A DNA stretch of 64,000 nucleotides from Desulfobacter sp. Lineage in GTDB: Bacteria; Desulfobacterota; Desulfobacteria; Desulfobacterales; Desulfobacteraceae. Below the pieces are notes generated by a model that was given only the letters and a program-made list of their open reading frames with translations, ran no database searches and had not been told where the DNA came from. A program made the position numbers and the translations under genes. Location of the stretch: positions 4,213,001-4,277,000 of the forward strand of contig CP054838.1 of assembly GCA_028768545.1 (NCBI GenBank), in the 5' to 3' direction. Below are positions 17,213-25,862 of this stretch, piece by piece; position 1 is the first letter of the stretch, and each line of letters begins with the position of its first letter.

Positions 17213-18517
17213 TGTCCGGTTAGGTTGTTGCATATAAAAAGCATCTAAAATCATTGAAAAAACAGTCTGTTTTGTGTTGACAAATGTGCGTAAAAATTTT
17301 TGTGCGCCTTGAAAACTTAACTCAAGGAGCTCAAATGACGCACATCTCAGTCCCTAAAAAACAACTACGGTCCCTGAACTTTGACAATTTCAGGTGCCCT
17401 CTGATAAAGTCACTTTCAAAAGCACCGGAATTACAATCTCGAGGAGACCGCCCTTTAAAAATGACATTCGAAGACCAGATAAATGCTTTGGTTTATTTCC
17501 ATCTTCAGGAGCACAAGTCTGCCCGACATTTAATTCAGGATCTCAAGGAGAATGTTTTTGCTAAAGAAAATATTGCGCCAGACGGTGGTATCAGCCGTAG
17601 TAGTTTCTGTGAAGCCATCAATCACAGGGGACTCGAACAACTGCAATTTATCTTTGAGGATCTTTATAAACAGGCTCTTGAGTGTCATCCGGGTGAACAC
17701 GCCGAGTTAGGAGAGTTGGTTTCCATTGACGGTAGTCTCATAAATGCAGTCCTTTCAATGCACTGGGCGAACTACAGAAAAGGAAGTAAAAAAGCCAAAG
17801 TACATTGCGGATTTGACATTAATCACGGAATCCCAAACAAAATCTTTTTGACTGAAGGCAACGGCGCTGAACGCACTTTTGTTCCCAAAATACTTTCCAA
17901 GGGGCAAACAGGTGTTATGGATCGTGGATATCAATCCCATAAAGAATTTGACCTGCTTCAGGAGCAAGGCAAACATTTTGTCTGCCGTATAAAAACCAGG
18001 ACAACAAGAACAATTATTGATAACCACGAGACCCCTTCCGACAGCTACATTTTTTATGATGCACTGGTTAAACTTGGTACTCCGAATCAAAACCAGACGA
18101 AAAGGCCTGTTCGGGTTGTTGGCTATAAAATTGCTGGCGTCAAATACTATGTGGCAACTGACAGGCATGATTTAACAGCGGAACAAATAGCAACAATTTA
18201 TAAACTCCGGTGGACCATTGAGGATTTTTTCAAATGGTGGAAAGAACATCTGAAGGTATATCATCTCATTGCCCGCAGTGAATACGGCCTTATGGTTCAG
18301 ATTCTTGGCGGCCTTATCACTTACCTGTTACTGGCAATCCATTGCCAAAAACAGTTTAATGAAAAGGTCACGATCAAAAGAGTTCGGCAGCTGCGAACCG
18401 CCATTCTAAATGACCTGTTTGGCTGCGAGGAGCAGGGCTCTCATAGTTCAAACAGGGACAATATTGTCAAAGATCAAAAAATTATTGAGCAAGCAAAAAC
18501 CTAACCGGACATCACTG
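17207..18517 (+). mobile_element. IS4-family insertion sequence, copy 1
   Basis: 1311 bp. Ends are inverted repeats CAGTAGTGTCCGGTTAGG (left) and CAGTGATGTCCGGTTAGG (right, read inward). A 9-bp target duplication ACCATATCC flanks it (17198-17206 and 18518-18526). Nearly identical copies lie at 36980, 44670 and 58755. The intact duplication shows simple transposition with no later rearrangement. Confidence 0.95.
17335..18504 (+). CDS. IS4-family transposase (copy 1)
   Basis: 389 residues from ATG 17335 (MTHISVPKKQLRSLNF), 3 bases after AAGGAGCTC; an in-frame ATG at 17284 lacks such a site. The N-terminal part matches the DUF4372-like domain of IS4 transposases. The DDE catalytic residues are in SIDGSLI, VMDRGYQS and the IS4 signature Y-x2-R-x3-E-x6-K in YKLRWTIEDFFKWWK. 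The protein cuts and joins the element ends. The reading frame is complete, so this copy may be active. Confidence 0.95.
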   Translation: MTHISVPKKQLRSLNFDNFRCPLIKSLSKAPELQSRGDRPLKMTFEDQINALVYFHLQEHKSARHLIQDLKENVFAKENIAPDGGISRSSFCEAINHRGLEQLQFIFEDLYKQALECHPGEHAELGELVSIDGSLINAVLSMHWANYRKGSKKAKVHCGFDINHGIPNKIFLTEGNGAERTFVPKILSKGQTGVMDRGYQSHKEFDLLQEQGKHFVCRIKTRTTRTIIDNHETPSDSYIFYDALVKLGTPNQNQTKRPVRVVGYKIAGVKYYVATDRHDLTAEQIATIYKLRWTIEDFFKWWKEHLKVYHLIARSEYGLMVQILGGLITYLLLAIHCQKQFNEKVTIKRVRQLRTAILNDLFGCEEQGSHSSNRDNIVKDQKIIEQAKT

Positions 18518-18634
18518 ACCATATCCCCCCTTTTTCCTGATCCCACAACTTGATTTACAGGAACAAGCAATGCCAAAGACAAACCCGATTTAAACAGGGT
18601 CATCACATGTAACTTTTATTAAGATTCGTCCTTA

Positions 18635-18778
18635 CCCGGCTGGAATAGGTGAGGGGGATTCCGTTAAATCTTAAGCGGTCGTCCTGACCGCTTAAGAAGC
18701 GGAAATGATCGGACCTATGCCGTCCTGGCGGGCCGCTCATTTACGCCACTCCACCCCCTTCACCCTATCCCAGCCTGG
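18635..18778. repeat. Nested inverted repeat between IS4 and ISAs1
   Basis: Outer arms: CCCGGCTGGAATAGGTGAGG at 18635 and its near reverse complement ending CACCCTATCCCAGCCTGG at 18778, about 24 bases each with few mismatches. Inner hairpin: CTTAAGCGGTC (18670-18680), loop GTCCT, GACCGCTTAAG (18686-18696), a perfect 11-bp stem. No coding frame is supported across it. The 350-base gap 18527-18877 otherwise holds nothing I can name. It could be a structured RNA, a small mobile element, or the outer end region of the following ISAs1 element. Confidence 0.5.
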
Positions 18779-18877
18779 CTCTCCTGGCTTGTTATAGTAT
18801 ATGAGCATCGAACAAAATTTTCCTAGACATCGCTGCACAGATACGATATATATGGCAATAAACACAAGGAGTTGCCA

Positions 18878-19996
18878 ATGAACGAAAAAAAATCTCTTGA
18901 AACTTTTTTTGACAATATTCAGGACCCCAGACACCACAATAAGCTTCATAATTTAATTGATGTCGTCATCATCGCAATTTGTGCGGTAGTTGCTGGCGCA
19001 GACACTTATGAGCAAATTGAAAACTTTGGCAAAAAGAAAAAAAGGTGGTTGTCAAAATTTCTAAGCCTTCCCCATGGGATACCCTCCCATGAGACCTTTG
19101 GCAGAATTTTTGAAAGGATGAACCCGAATGAATTTCAGAGCAGTTTTATGCACTGGGTTCAGTCGGTTGCAAAGATGACCAAAGGTCAAGTCATTGCAAT
19201 CGACGGCAAAACTCTAAGGCGTTCACACGATACCTCCAATGATAAGAAAGCCATTCATATGATCAGTGCGTGGGCTTCGTCTAATAAAGTGGTTTTAGGG
19301 CAATTAAAAACCGAAGAAAAATCAAATGAAATTACGGCCATTCCAAATCTTTTAAAACTTTTAGATATCTCGGGCTGCATTATAACCATTGATGCCATGG
19401 GCACTCAAAAGAAAATCGCTGAAACCATAATAAACAAAGGGTGTGACTATGTCCTTGCCCTGAAAGAAAATCATAAAACCTTGCATGATGAAGCGGTACT
19501 TTTTTTCAATAAAATGGAAGAAATGAAAAATCAGGGGTACCAGTTTAATGAACAGACCAGTGTTGACGGAGGGCACGGTCGAGTCGAAACGCGCAGGGCT
19601 GTGATAACCTCTGATATTGATTGGTTTGAAGATAAAAAAAGTTGGAAAGGTTTGAAAAGTATTGGAATGATTGAATCCACCCGGGAAATGGACGGCCAGA
19701 TCAGTCATGAAAAGCGATATTATATATCGAGCCTGGATAGCGACCCCAATATTTTTGGTAATGCTGTCAGGAGGCATTGGGGAATTGAAAATTCAGTGCA
19801 TTGGGTATTGGATATTGCGTTCCGTGAAGACGAAAGCAGAGTCAGAAAGGGGAACTCTCCTGAGAATTTTGCAGCGATTCGGCACGTTGCATTAAATTTA
19901 TTACGGAACAATAAGACATTTAAAGGGAGTGTAAAAACCAAAAGGTTGAATGCTGCTATGGATATCAAATATCTGGAGGAAGTTATGTTTGGATGA
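18878..19996 (+). CDS. ISAs1-family transposase
   Basis: 372 residues from ATG 18878 (MNEKKSLETFFDNIQDPRHH), after AAGGAGTTGCCA. The N-terminal DDE_Tnp_1-associated domain is followed by the catalytic domain with AIDGKTLRRSHD, IITIDAMGTQKKIA, DYVLALKENHKTLHDE and RRHWGIENSVHWVLDIAFREDE, all typical of ISAs1 transposases (also called H-repeat associated). The frame is intact. I could not fix the ends: downstream there is CAGGGCTCACGCATG on the minus strand near 20055, but no clear matching left end or target duplication was found. Confidence 0.92.
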   Translation: MNEKKSLETFFDNIQDPRHHNKLHNLIDVVIIAICAVVAGADTYEQIENFGKKKKRWLSKFLSLPHGIPSHETFGRIFERMNPNEFQSSFMHWVQSVAKMTKGQVIAIDGKTLRRSHDTSNDKKAIHMISAWASSNKVVLGQLKTEEKSNEITAIPNLLKLLDISGCIITIDAMGTQKKIAETIINKGCDYVLALKENHKTLHDEAVLFFNKMEEMKNQGYQFNEQTSVDGGHGRVETRRAVITSDIDWFEDKKSWKGLKSIGMIESTREMDGQISHEKRYYISSLDSDPNIFGNAVRRHWGIENSVHWVLDIAFREDESRVRKGNSPENFAAIRHVALNLLRNNKTFKGSVKTKRLNAAMDIKYLEEVMFG

Positions 19997-20146
19997 TACT
20001 TGAACCAATCAAAACTATAGGCACTTTACAATATTTACATGCGTGAGCCCTGCCGATTTAAAACTCGTGATTGACAAACCCGGGCAAAAGCCCAAAAATG
20101 GTATGAGGTTAACCGCCAAACCCAATCAGCCTTTTAAGGATATTAA

Positions 20147-21658
20147 ATGAAAACCAATGTTGTTGTTGCCGGATGGGGACAGGTGACCCAGCCCAAACAA
20201 TTAAAAACCCTGCCCCAGGATCCCATGGGGATGATGGTTCAAGCCTCTGTTGCAGCAGCCCGCAACCTTAAAACCCCGGATCTGCTGCCACGGGTTGAGG
20301 CGATTTTAACGGTAAAAAGCCTGAGCGTCTATTATAAAACCCCTGCCCAGGACCTGGCCCAAAGACTTGGCGCCTCTCCAAAGATCAATTTTGAATCCCG
20401 GATCGGGGGCAACTCCCCCCAGACCCTGATCAATACGGCAGCGGGCATGATTGCCAGAAAAGAGGTAAATTCGGTATTGGTGGCCGGGGCCGAAACCTAT
20501 GTGCCAAGGTCATTGGACCCGGAAACTCCGGATCGAATAAAGCCGGACAATGCCCTGCTCCAGGGCATCCCCAAAGATTATACAGGAAATGACGCCTCAG
20601 GGGTCACCCCCCTTGAAGCCAGGTACGGAATCCAGCACCCCATGCAGGGGTTCCCTTTGTTTGAAACCGCTCTTTGGGCGGCATCAGGCATGGATATTTC
20701 AACTTACCTCAACAAAGTGGCAGCGTTCTGGTCCCAATTCAGCCAGAGAGCCTCAACCCACCCCTATGCATGGACAAAAACAGCCAAAGCGCCCGAAGAA
20801 ATCCTCAGGGTGTCAGACCAGAACCGGCCCATTGCCTTTCCCTATACCAAATTCATGAATTCATTTGTTACCGTGGACCAGGGTGCGGCCATCATCCTCA
20901 TGTCCCAGGATTATGCCAAAACCCATGGATCGGCCAGGGGCAGAACCGTTTATTTTTCCGGTGGGGGATATGCCCAGGACCGACAGCAGTTCATGATCCA
21001 GAAGACTGATTTTACCTCAAGTCCGCCCCTGAAGGCTGCCGTTAACAAGGCCCTGCATAGGTCCGGATTCAGTTTAGAGGATATGGACGCATTTGATCTT
21101 TACTCCTGCTTTCCCTCTGCTGTTTCCATTGCGAAAAAAATGCTGGATATTAAAGAGAATGACCCAAGACCCATGACCCTCACCGGCGGGCTTGGCTTTT
21201 TCGGAGGACCGGGCAACAATTACAACCTTCATGCCGTGGCCACCCTCTGCAGCCGCATTGCCCAGGGCCTTACAAAAACCGGGATGGTCACCGCCCTTGG
21301 ATGGTTTATGCACAAACATGCGGCAGGCATTTACTCTTGCCTGCCCCCTGAAAAGCCTCTGGATACCATGGATATTGAGGACAAAGAAAATTTTATGGCC
21401 GGACAAGCGCCTGTTAAACTAGATCCGAACCCGTCCGGAACGGGCATCATAGAAACATACACCATTGTCTACAACCGGGACCACTCCCCGGCCTACGGGG
21501 TTGTCTACGGAAAAACCCAACCCGGAGATCGCTTTATCGGCAGGACACCCTGGGACCCTGCCCTGTTTGAAAGATTATCAACAAGGTGCATGGTGGGCCG
21601 GAAGGTCTCTTTGACGATGGATCCCCAAACTGGCCTGACCCTTGCCAGGCTAACCTAA
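20147..21658 (+). CDS. Thiolase-like protein (type 1, with added C-terminal domain)
   Basis: 503 residues. A thiolase fold in two halves (about 1-230 and 235-420) is followed by a beta-rich C-terminal domain (about 425-500: TGIIETYTIVYNRDHSPAYG and later) matching the extra domain of thiolase-like protein type 1. At the position of the nucleophilic Cys the sequence is RIGGNSPQTLINTA, without Cys, while the His-containing loop GGPGNNYNLHAVATL is present. Loss of the nucleophile suggests it does not do ordinary thiolysis, though it likely binds an acyl-CoA. It is probably involved in lipid or acyl-CoA metabolism; the exact reaction is unknown. It stands alone between ISAs1 and efpL. Confidence 0.82.
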   Translation: MKTNVVVAGWGQVTQPKQLKTLPQDPMGMMVQASVAAARNLKTPDLLPRVEAILTVKSLSVYYKTPAQDLAQRLGASPKINFESRIGGNSPQTLINTAAGMIARKEVNSVLVAGAETYVPRSLDPETPDRIKPDNALLQGIPKDYTGNDASGVTPLEARYGIQHPMQGFPLFETALWAASGMDISTYLNKVAAFWSQFSQRASTHPYAWTKTAKAPEEILRVSDQNRPIAFPYTKFMNSFVTVDQGAAIILMSQDYAKTHGSARGRTVYFSGGGYAQDRQQFMIQKTDFTSSPPLKAAVNKALHRSGFSLEDMDAFDLYSCFPSAVSIAKKMLDIKENDPRPMTLTGGLGFFGGPGNNYNLHAVATLCSRIAQGLTKTGMVTALGWFMHKHAAGIYSCLPPEKPLDTMDIEDKENFMAGQAPVKLDPNPSGTGIIETYTIVYNRDHSPAYGVVYGKTQPGDRFIGRTPWDPALFERLSTRCMVGRKVSLTMDPQTGLTLARLT

Positions 21659-21756
21659 AGCCGGTCAAATAATTTCAATCCTGGGAGCCGCCTGTCCCGG
21701 AAAGGACTGTTGCCGGAAAAAATGCCTGAATTTAAATCCCGGCTGAACTCATATGC

Positions 21757-22323
21757 TCAGGCCCTGGATATAAACTTTCGGGTCTCGATATTCACCTTTA
21801 TCATCTCCCCGGGTTCAAGATATTCCGGCACCTGGATTTCAACCCCGTTGGAAAGGGTGGCAGGCTTTGTCCTGGCCGTGGCAGAGGCCCCTTTGATACC
21901 GGGAGCGGTTTGGGATATTTCAAACACAAGCGCCAGGGGAATCTCAATGGCCACCATGTTTTCGTCAATGATCAGCCCTGTGATATCCTCCATCCCGTCT
22001 GTGAGCCATACCAGTTCATCTTCAATGGAATCTTGTGCAATCATGTACTGGGCGTATTCCTGACTGTCCATAAACACGTGGAAATCTCCGTCAGGATAAA
22101 GGTATTGAACCGGTTTTCGTAAAAGGGCCACATCTTCTAAAATGTCATTGCCCTTATAACTTGCCTCAAATTTCTGCTTGGTTTTGATATTGTTGAACCT
22201 GACCTTGTAAAGGGTAACCGCCCCTCTTGCAGAGGGGGTTCGGACATCAATGTGTTTTACCATGTATACTTGGTCATTGATCTCCACAACATTCCCTTTC
22301 TTTAAATCACAGGCCTTTGGCAT
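21757..22323 (-). CDS. yeiP: Elongation factor P-like protein EfpL (YeiP)
   Basis: 188 residues, three beta-barrel domains as in EF-P. The tip loop of domain I reads VRTPSARGAVTLYKVRFNN with an Arg at the tip, as in EfpL/YeiP paralogues, in place of the modified Lys of EF-P. The C-terminal OB domain ends with GVEIQVPEYLEPGEMIKVN. It helps ribosomes pass stall-prone (polyproline and other) motifs without needing post-translational modification. The gene ends 99 bases from the convergent thiolase-like gene. Start ATG 22323 follows AGGAGAAGAT. Confidence 0.92.
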   Translation of the reverse strand: MPKACDLKKGNVVEINDQVYMVKHIDVRTPSARGAVTLYKVRFNNIKTKQKFEASYKGNDILEDVALLRKPVQYLYPDGDFHVFMDSQEYAQYMIAQDSIEDELVWLTDGMEDITGLIIDENMVAIEIPLALVFEISQTAPGIKGASATARTKPATLSNGVEIQVPEYLEPGEMIKVNIETRKFISRA

Positions 22324-22497
22324 CTTATCTTCTCCTGAAAATTGGTTTTAATCACACCCTTAAAAAAAGATATTATTATCATCCAGGCCCCAAATTTAAA
22401 AGCCATTGTTTAAAATCGGGAAGACGGCTGGGTCAACCCAAATCCACCGCCTAATTTTATATTTGCTTTAATATGGGGATATTCCGTGCTTTCCTGG

Positions 22498-22612
22498 CCA
22501 CCAGCAAGGTACCATATTGCGGCGCCAAGCGAGCGACGAGTGAGGTGTATAAGCCATACTCCGCAGGGAGGAGCAAGCGAAGGCAACGCAGAAGATGGTG
22601 CCTTGATGGTGG
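22498..22612. repeat. Imperfect inverted repeat element in the efpL upstream gap
   Basis: The left arm (22498-22519, CCACCAGCAAGGTACCATAT) pairs with the right arm (22591-22612) whose reverse complement begins CCACCATCAAGGCACCATCT, with four mismatches. The GC-rich core of about 70 bases holds many GCGAG/GAGG words. The 443-base gap 22324-22766 otherwise contains no supported gene. It could be a small mobile or REP-like repeat or a folded RNA. Confidence 0.4.
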
Positions 22613-22766
22613 ATCAGGGGTCAAGCGAGTGCAAAACCTTGACTATCCATGGTAAAAAATCTATCATTTAAAGAGAATTGTCCATCTTGTTTTCATCATA
22701 GTACGCTCCGGATACAGACAAAAAATACCTGAATACCAGGCATCACCCCTTATTTAGGGAGGATGA

Positions 22767-25700
22767 ATGAAACATTGCACATCATGCGGACAAATACTGG
22801 CCCAGGGTATTGCCACCTGCCCGGCCTGCGGCAGCAGCCTTATTGCCGGCATAAAAGCCATTGATGATTATCAAATCCAGGCCATCATCCATGAAGGCCG
22901 CTCCTCCCTTGTCTGCCGGGCAATCCAGAAGGGAAAGAAAACCCCTGTCACCCTCCGTCTGTTCACAGATCAGTCCGGGGTAGACCAGAAAATTGCCGCC
23001 CGGCTGGAAGAAGAGTTAAACACCCTGGACAAACTGCCCCAGGATCTTTTTGTCCGGCATTATGCCATTTGCCAGAGCAGCACAGGGCATTGGTACAGGG
23101 TGAGTGAATGGGTGGATGCGGACAATTGGGGCAGTATATTTGTTTCCGGCCTATTAAAAGACCAGCGCCGAATGGTCACCCTGTTCTACAATATCGCTTC
23201 AGCCCTTGCCTGCCTCCACCGCCACGACCATTTCATGCCCTATCTCATTCTTGAAGATATCCTTCTGCCCAAAGACAACCGCAAAAGCCTGGCAGTCAAA
23301 ATCAACTATAAATTGTCCAGATTTCTTAATGCCAGGGCCACCCACCACGGCCCCATGCTGAAAAAACTGCTCAAATACCACCCGGACATTGTCAATAAAA
23401 GGGCCATTGATTTTAGAACAGGCATCTGGTCTTTGGGAAAAATTTTCATTGAACTGCTCACGGCTGACCACAACCTGACCCGGTTTTCATCCCGGGTGGA
23501 CCAGATCAAGGGGCTGGACCAGGAGCTTACCGTGCTGTTAAAAATAATGCTCTCTGATGATCCTGACCTTCGCCCCCAGTCCATGGACAAGGTGGTCTCA
23601 GTCCTGGGAAAAATTCTGGAACACCTTCCTTCAAAACCCATTGACCGGGCAATGGACAGACAAAGGCCCAGAATGTACAGGGAAATCATCAGGTTCAAGC
23701 GGACCATGGCTGTCCTGATCATCCTCATCATAGGGTATGCAGCCATCACCACCTTTTTTTATTACACTGAAAAACCAGGCCGTGAAGAGGAAAGGTTTAC
23801 CCAATTTCTGGAATCCCATACCCGGTCCATTGGATTTTTAATGGTGGAATACTGGTTAAAAGACCAGGACCGCATTCTTTACAAAAACAAGGTGGAAGGC
23901 ACAGCCTTTCTTGTGGATGAAAAAGGATATCTGCTCACCAACCGCCATGTGGCCTGCCCATGGCTTGAAGATGCTGTCCTGTTCCGGATCCGTGCCAGGC
24001 TGAAGGAAAAAAATCTGGAATTGGGCCATAGGATGTTTCTCTGGTTTAAAGGGGCAAAGGCCTTTAACCGGTTCCAGGGATTTGACCAGAGCGCAGATCT
24101 TGCAGATCTCTATTATCTGGCCGGGGCCTTTAAGTCCGAGGGAAAAAGCAATCTCAGGGTGGTGGGAGTTCCCATGGGATTTTACCGGCCGGGCAACCGG
24201 ATCCATTCTCCCTTTCAACAGGATTTTGCCGTATTAAAAATAGACACCCTGCCCGAAAGGCTCCATGCCCTGCCCATGGAAACCCGCCAGGACCCCGAAG
24301 ACATCAAACGGCTCTCCCCCGTGATTATCATGGGATTTCCTCTGGGAAGCCAGACCCAGGATGAACGGATAAACGCAAGTATCACCAGGGGACATGTGAG
24401 ACGGACATCCAGAGAACTCATCCAGGTGGATTCCTCCATTTACAAGGGAAACAGCGGCGGTCCTGCTGTAAATGAAAAGGGGCGGGTGATCGGGATTGCC
24501 TCGGGTGTGGTCATAGACCAGCCATCGACCCGGAACCCTTTGCACACCCCTTTATCTGACTTCGGCCTGGTACTGCCCATTTTAGAACCTGCAAAATTTG
24601 TTCAAAGCCTTAAGGCGGGCAAGCCCAAATGGGACGGATTTTTGGATTTTACCCTGGAAAAAAAACTTGACCAGGTATTGGCACTAGCCAATACCCAGGA
24701 TTACCTGAATGCGGCTCAACTGGCCCATACCCTGCTTGAAACCAGCCAGGACCCGGCCCTTATCTTTACGACAGCACTGTTGGATTTTTGTGAAAACAAT
24801 TTTAATTCCAGCAGAGCGCTTTTTACCCGCCTGATATCCATTGAAGGCGAAAACATGATGTCACGGCTGATGCTCTATATAATTGACTGGCTGACCCTTG
24901 GGGATAACAGCCAGGACCTTACCCAACCGCTGTTTTCCATAAACTGGCAGCACTCAGATGAATTTATAGGGTACCTGGCCCGGACTCTAAATTCAAAACA
25001 AATGATAAATCCTTCAATCATGGACTATGAAAACCCTTCTGAAAAAGCATGGCGATTTTTTATTCAAGGACTGATCCTGGAAAAACAAAATAAAATAGGC
25101 AGGGCCATGTCCATCTACAAGGAGATTGTATTGGCATCCGGTGCCAGCGACCATCTTTATTTCATGAGCTTTTCCCGGCTCAACACCCTCATGGACAGGG
25201 AAGCTGTTTTTACCAGGACCCGGCAAGAGCACCTTGGCCGTCAAAACAGGCTGTGGGAAAAGGCTCGTCAGCAAAGGCTTCAGGCCAAAGAGAAATATGC
25301 CAAAAGTCTTGCCCTGGTCCAGACATTTGAATCCCTGAAAACAGACCAGGCCCCAAAAGAGGCCGCCATTGAATCCCTGATTGCCTTGTCCCCGGACAAC
25401 AGAACCATTATGGGCAGAGCCGCTTTTTTCTATGCAGCAGAATCCCAATGGGAAAAAGCCCTGGACCTCATTGATTTATACTTTAAGGTGCCTGCCAGGG
25501 CCCCCCCCCTAAGCCTGAGCCTGGGGCTTCTTAAAGGTCAGATGCTTAAAATGCAGGGCCGGATGGATGATGCCAGACAACATTTGATCAAATTCCAGGA
25601 CAGCACCCATGCGCCCTGGTACAGAATTCTCATCAAACGATTGCTGGCAGATGCCAAAGAAGAAACCTTGATTAAGCTGGCCGCCAAGAGCCCTGCCAGG

Positions 25701-25862
25701 CTGATCACTCTGCATACGGCCCTGGGCATGGATGCCGAAGCCGGCAAAGACCTTAAAAAAGCCGCTCTCCATTACAGGGAGGCCCTGGGAACTTACCTGG
25801 AATCATGGAATGAATATGATCTGGCCCGGGCCAGGCTTTTGGGATTCAGGCAGGTCAATTAG
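22767..25862 (+). CDS. Zinc ribbon / kinase-like / trypsin-like protease / TPR fusion protein
   Basis: 1031 residues in a single frame. Residues 1-25: zinc ribbon with two CxxC pairs (CTSCGQ, CPACGS). About 30-290: a protein-kinase-like fold (DDYQIQAIIHEGRSSLVCRA, later FRTGIWSLGKIFIELL) but without a clear catalytic HRD or DFG, so probably a pseudokinase. About 310-335: a membrane helix (MAVLIILIIGYAAITTFFYY). About 360-610: a trypsin-like serine protease domain with His (LLTNRHVACP), Asp (QQDFAVLKI) and Ser (YKGNSGGPAV). From about 625 to the end: helical TPR-like repeats. The protease would be periplasmic, the kinase-like part cytoplasmic. It keeps a C9 tract at 25501 in frame. Possibly a transmembrane stress sensor; the substrate is unknown. 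Confidence 0.85.
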   Translation: MKHCTSCGQILAQGIATCPACGSSLIAGIKAIDDYQIQAIIHEGRSSLVCRAIQKGKKTPVTLRLFTDQSGVDQKIAARLEEELNTLDKLPQDLFVRHYAICQSSTGHWYRVSEWVDADNWGSIFVSGLLKDQRRMVTLFYNIASALACLHRHDHFMPYLILEDILLPKDNRKSLAVKINYKLSRFLNARATHHGPMLKKLLKYHPDIVNKRAIDFRTGIWSLGKIFIELLTADHNLTRFSSRVDQIKGLDQELTVLLKIMLSDDPDLRPQSMDKVVSVLGKILEHLPSKPIDRAMDRQRPRMYREIIRFKRTMAVLIILIIGYAAITTFFYYTEKPGREEERFTQFLESHTRSIGFLMVEYWLKDQDRILYKNKVEGTAFLVDEKGYLLTNRHVACPWLEDAVLFRIRARLKEKNLELGHRMFLWFKGAKAFNRFQGFDQSADLADLYYLAGAFKSEGKSNLRVVGVPMGFYRPGNRIHSPFQQDFAVLKIDTLPERLHALPMETRQDPEDIKRLSPVIIMGFPLGSQTQDERINASITRGHVRRTSRELIQVDSSIYKGNSGGPAVNEKGRVIGIASGVVIDQPSTRNPLHTPLSDFGLVLPILEPAKFVQSLKAGKPKWDGFLDFTLEKKLDQVLALANTQDYLNAAQLAHTLLETSQDPALIFTTALLDFCENNFNSSRALFTRLISIEGENMMSRLMLYIIDWLTLGDNSQDLTQPLFSINWQHSDEFIGYLARTLNSKQMINPSIMDYENPSEKAWRFFIQGLILEKQNKIGRAMSIYKEIVLASGASDHLYFMSFSRLNTLMDREAVFTRTRQEHLGRQNRLWEKARQQRLQAKEKYAKSLALVQTFESLKTDQAPKEAAIESLIALSPDNRTIMGRAAFFYAAESQWEKALDLIDLYFKVPARAPPLSLSLGLLKGQMLKMQGRMDDARQHLIKFQDSTHAPWYRILIKRLLADAKEETLIKLAAKSPARLITLHTALGMDAEAGKDLKKAALHYREALGTYLESWNEYDLARARLLGFRQVN

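Noticed and set aside
17755..18168. 137-codon frame on the minus strand, conserved in all four IS4 copies
   Set aside because: It is a shadow of the transposase; conservation only reflects near-identical DNA.
18780..20060. Defined ends for the ISAs1 element
   Set aside because: A possible end near 20055 has no convincing partner or target duplication on the left.
25501..25509. C9 run in the protease fusion gene as a frameshift
   Set aside because: The frame stays open and coding features continue on both sides, so the tract is in frame.
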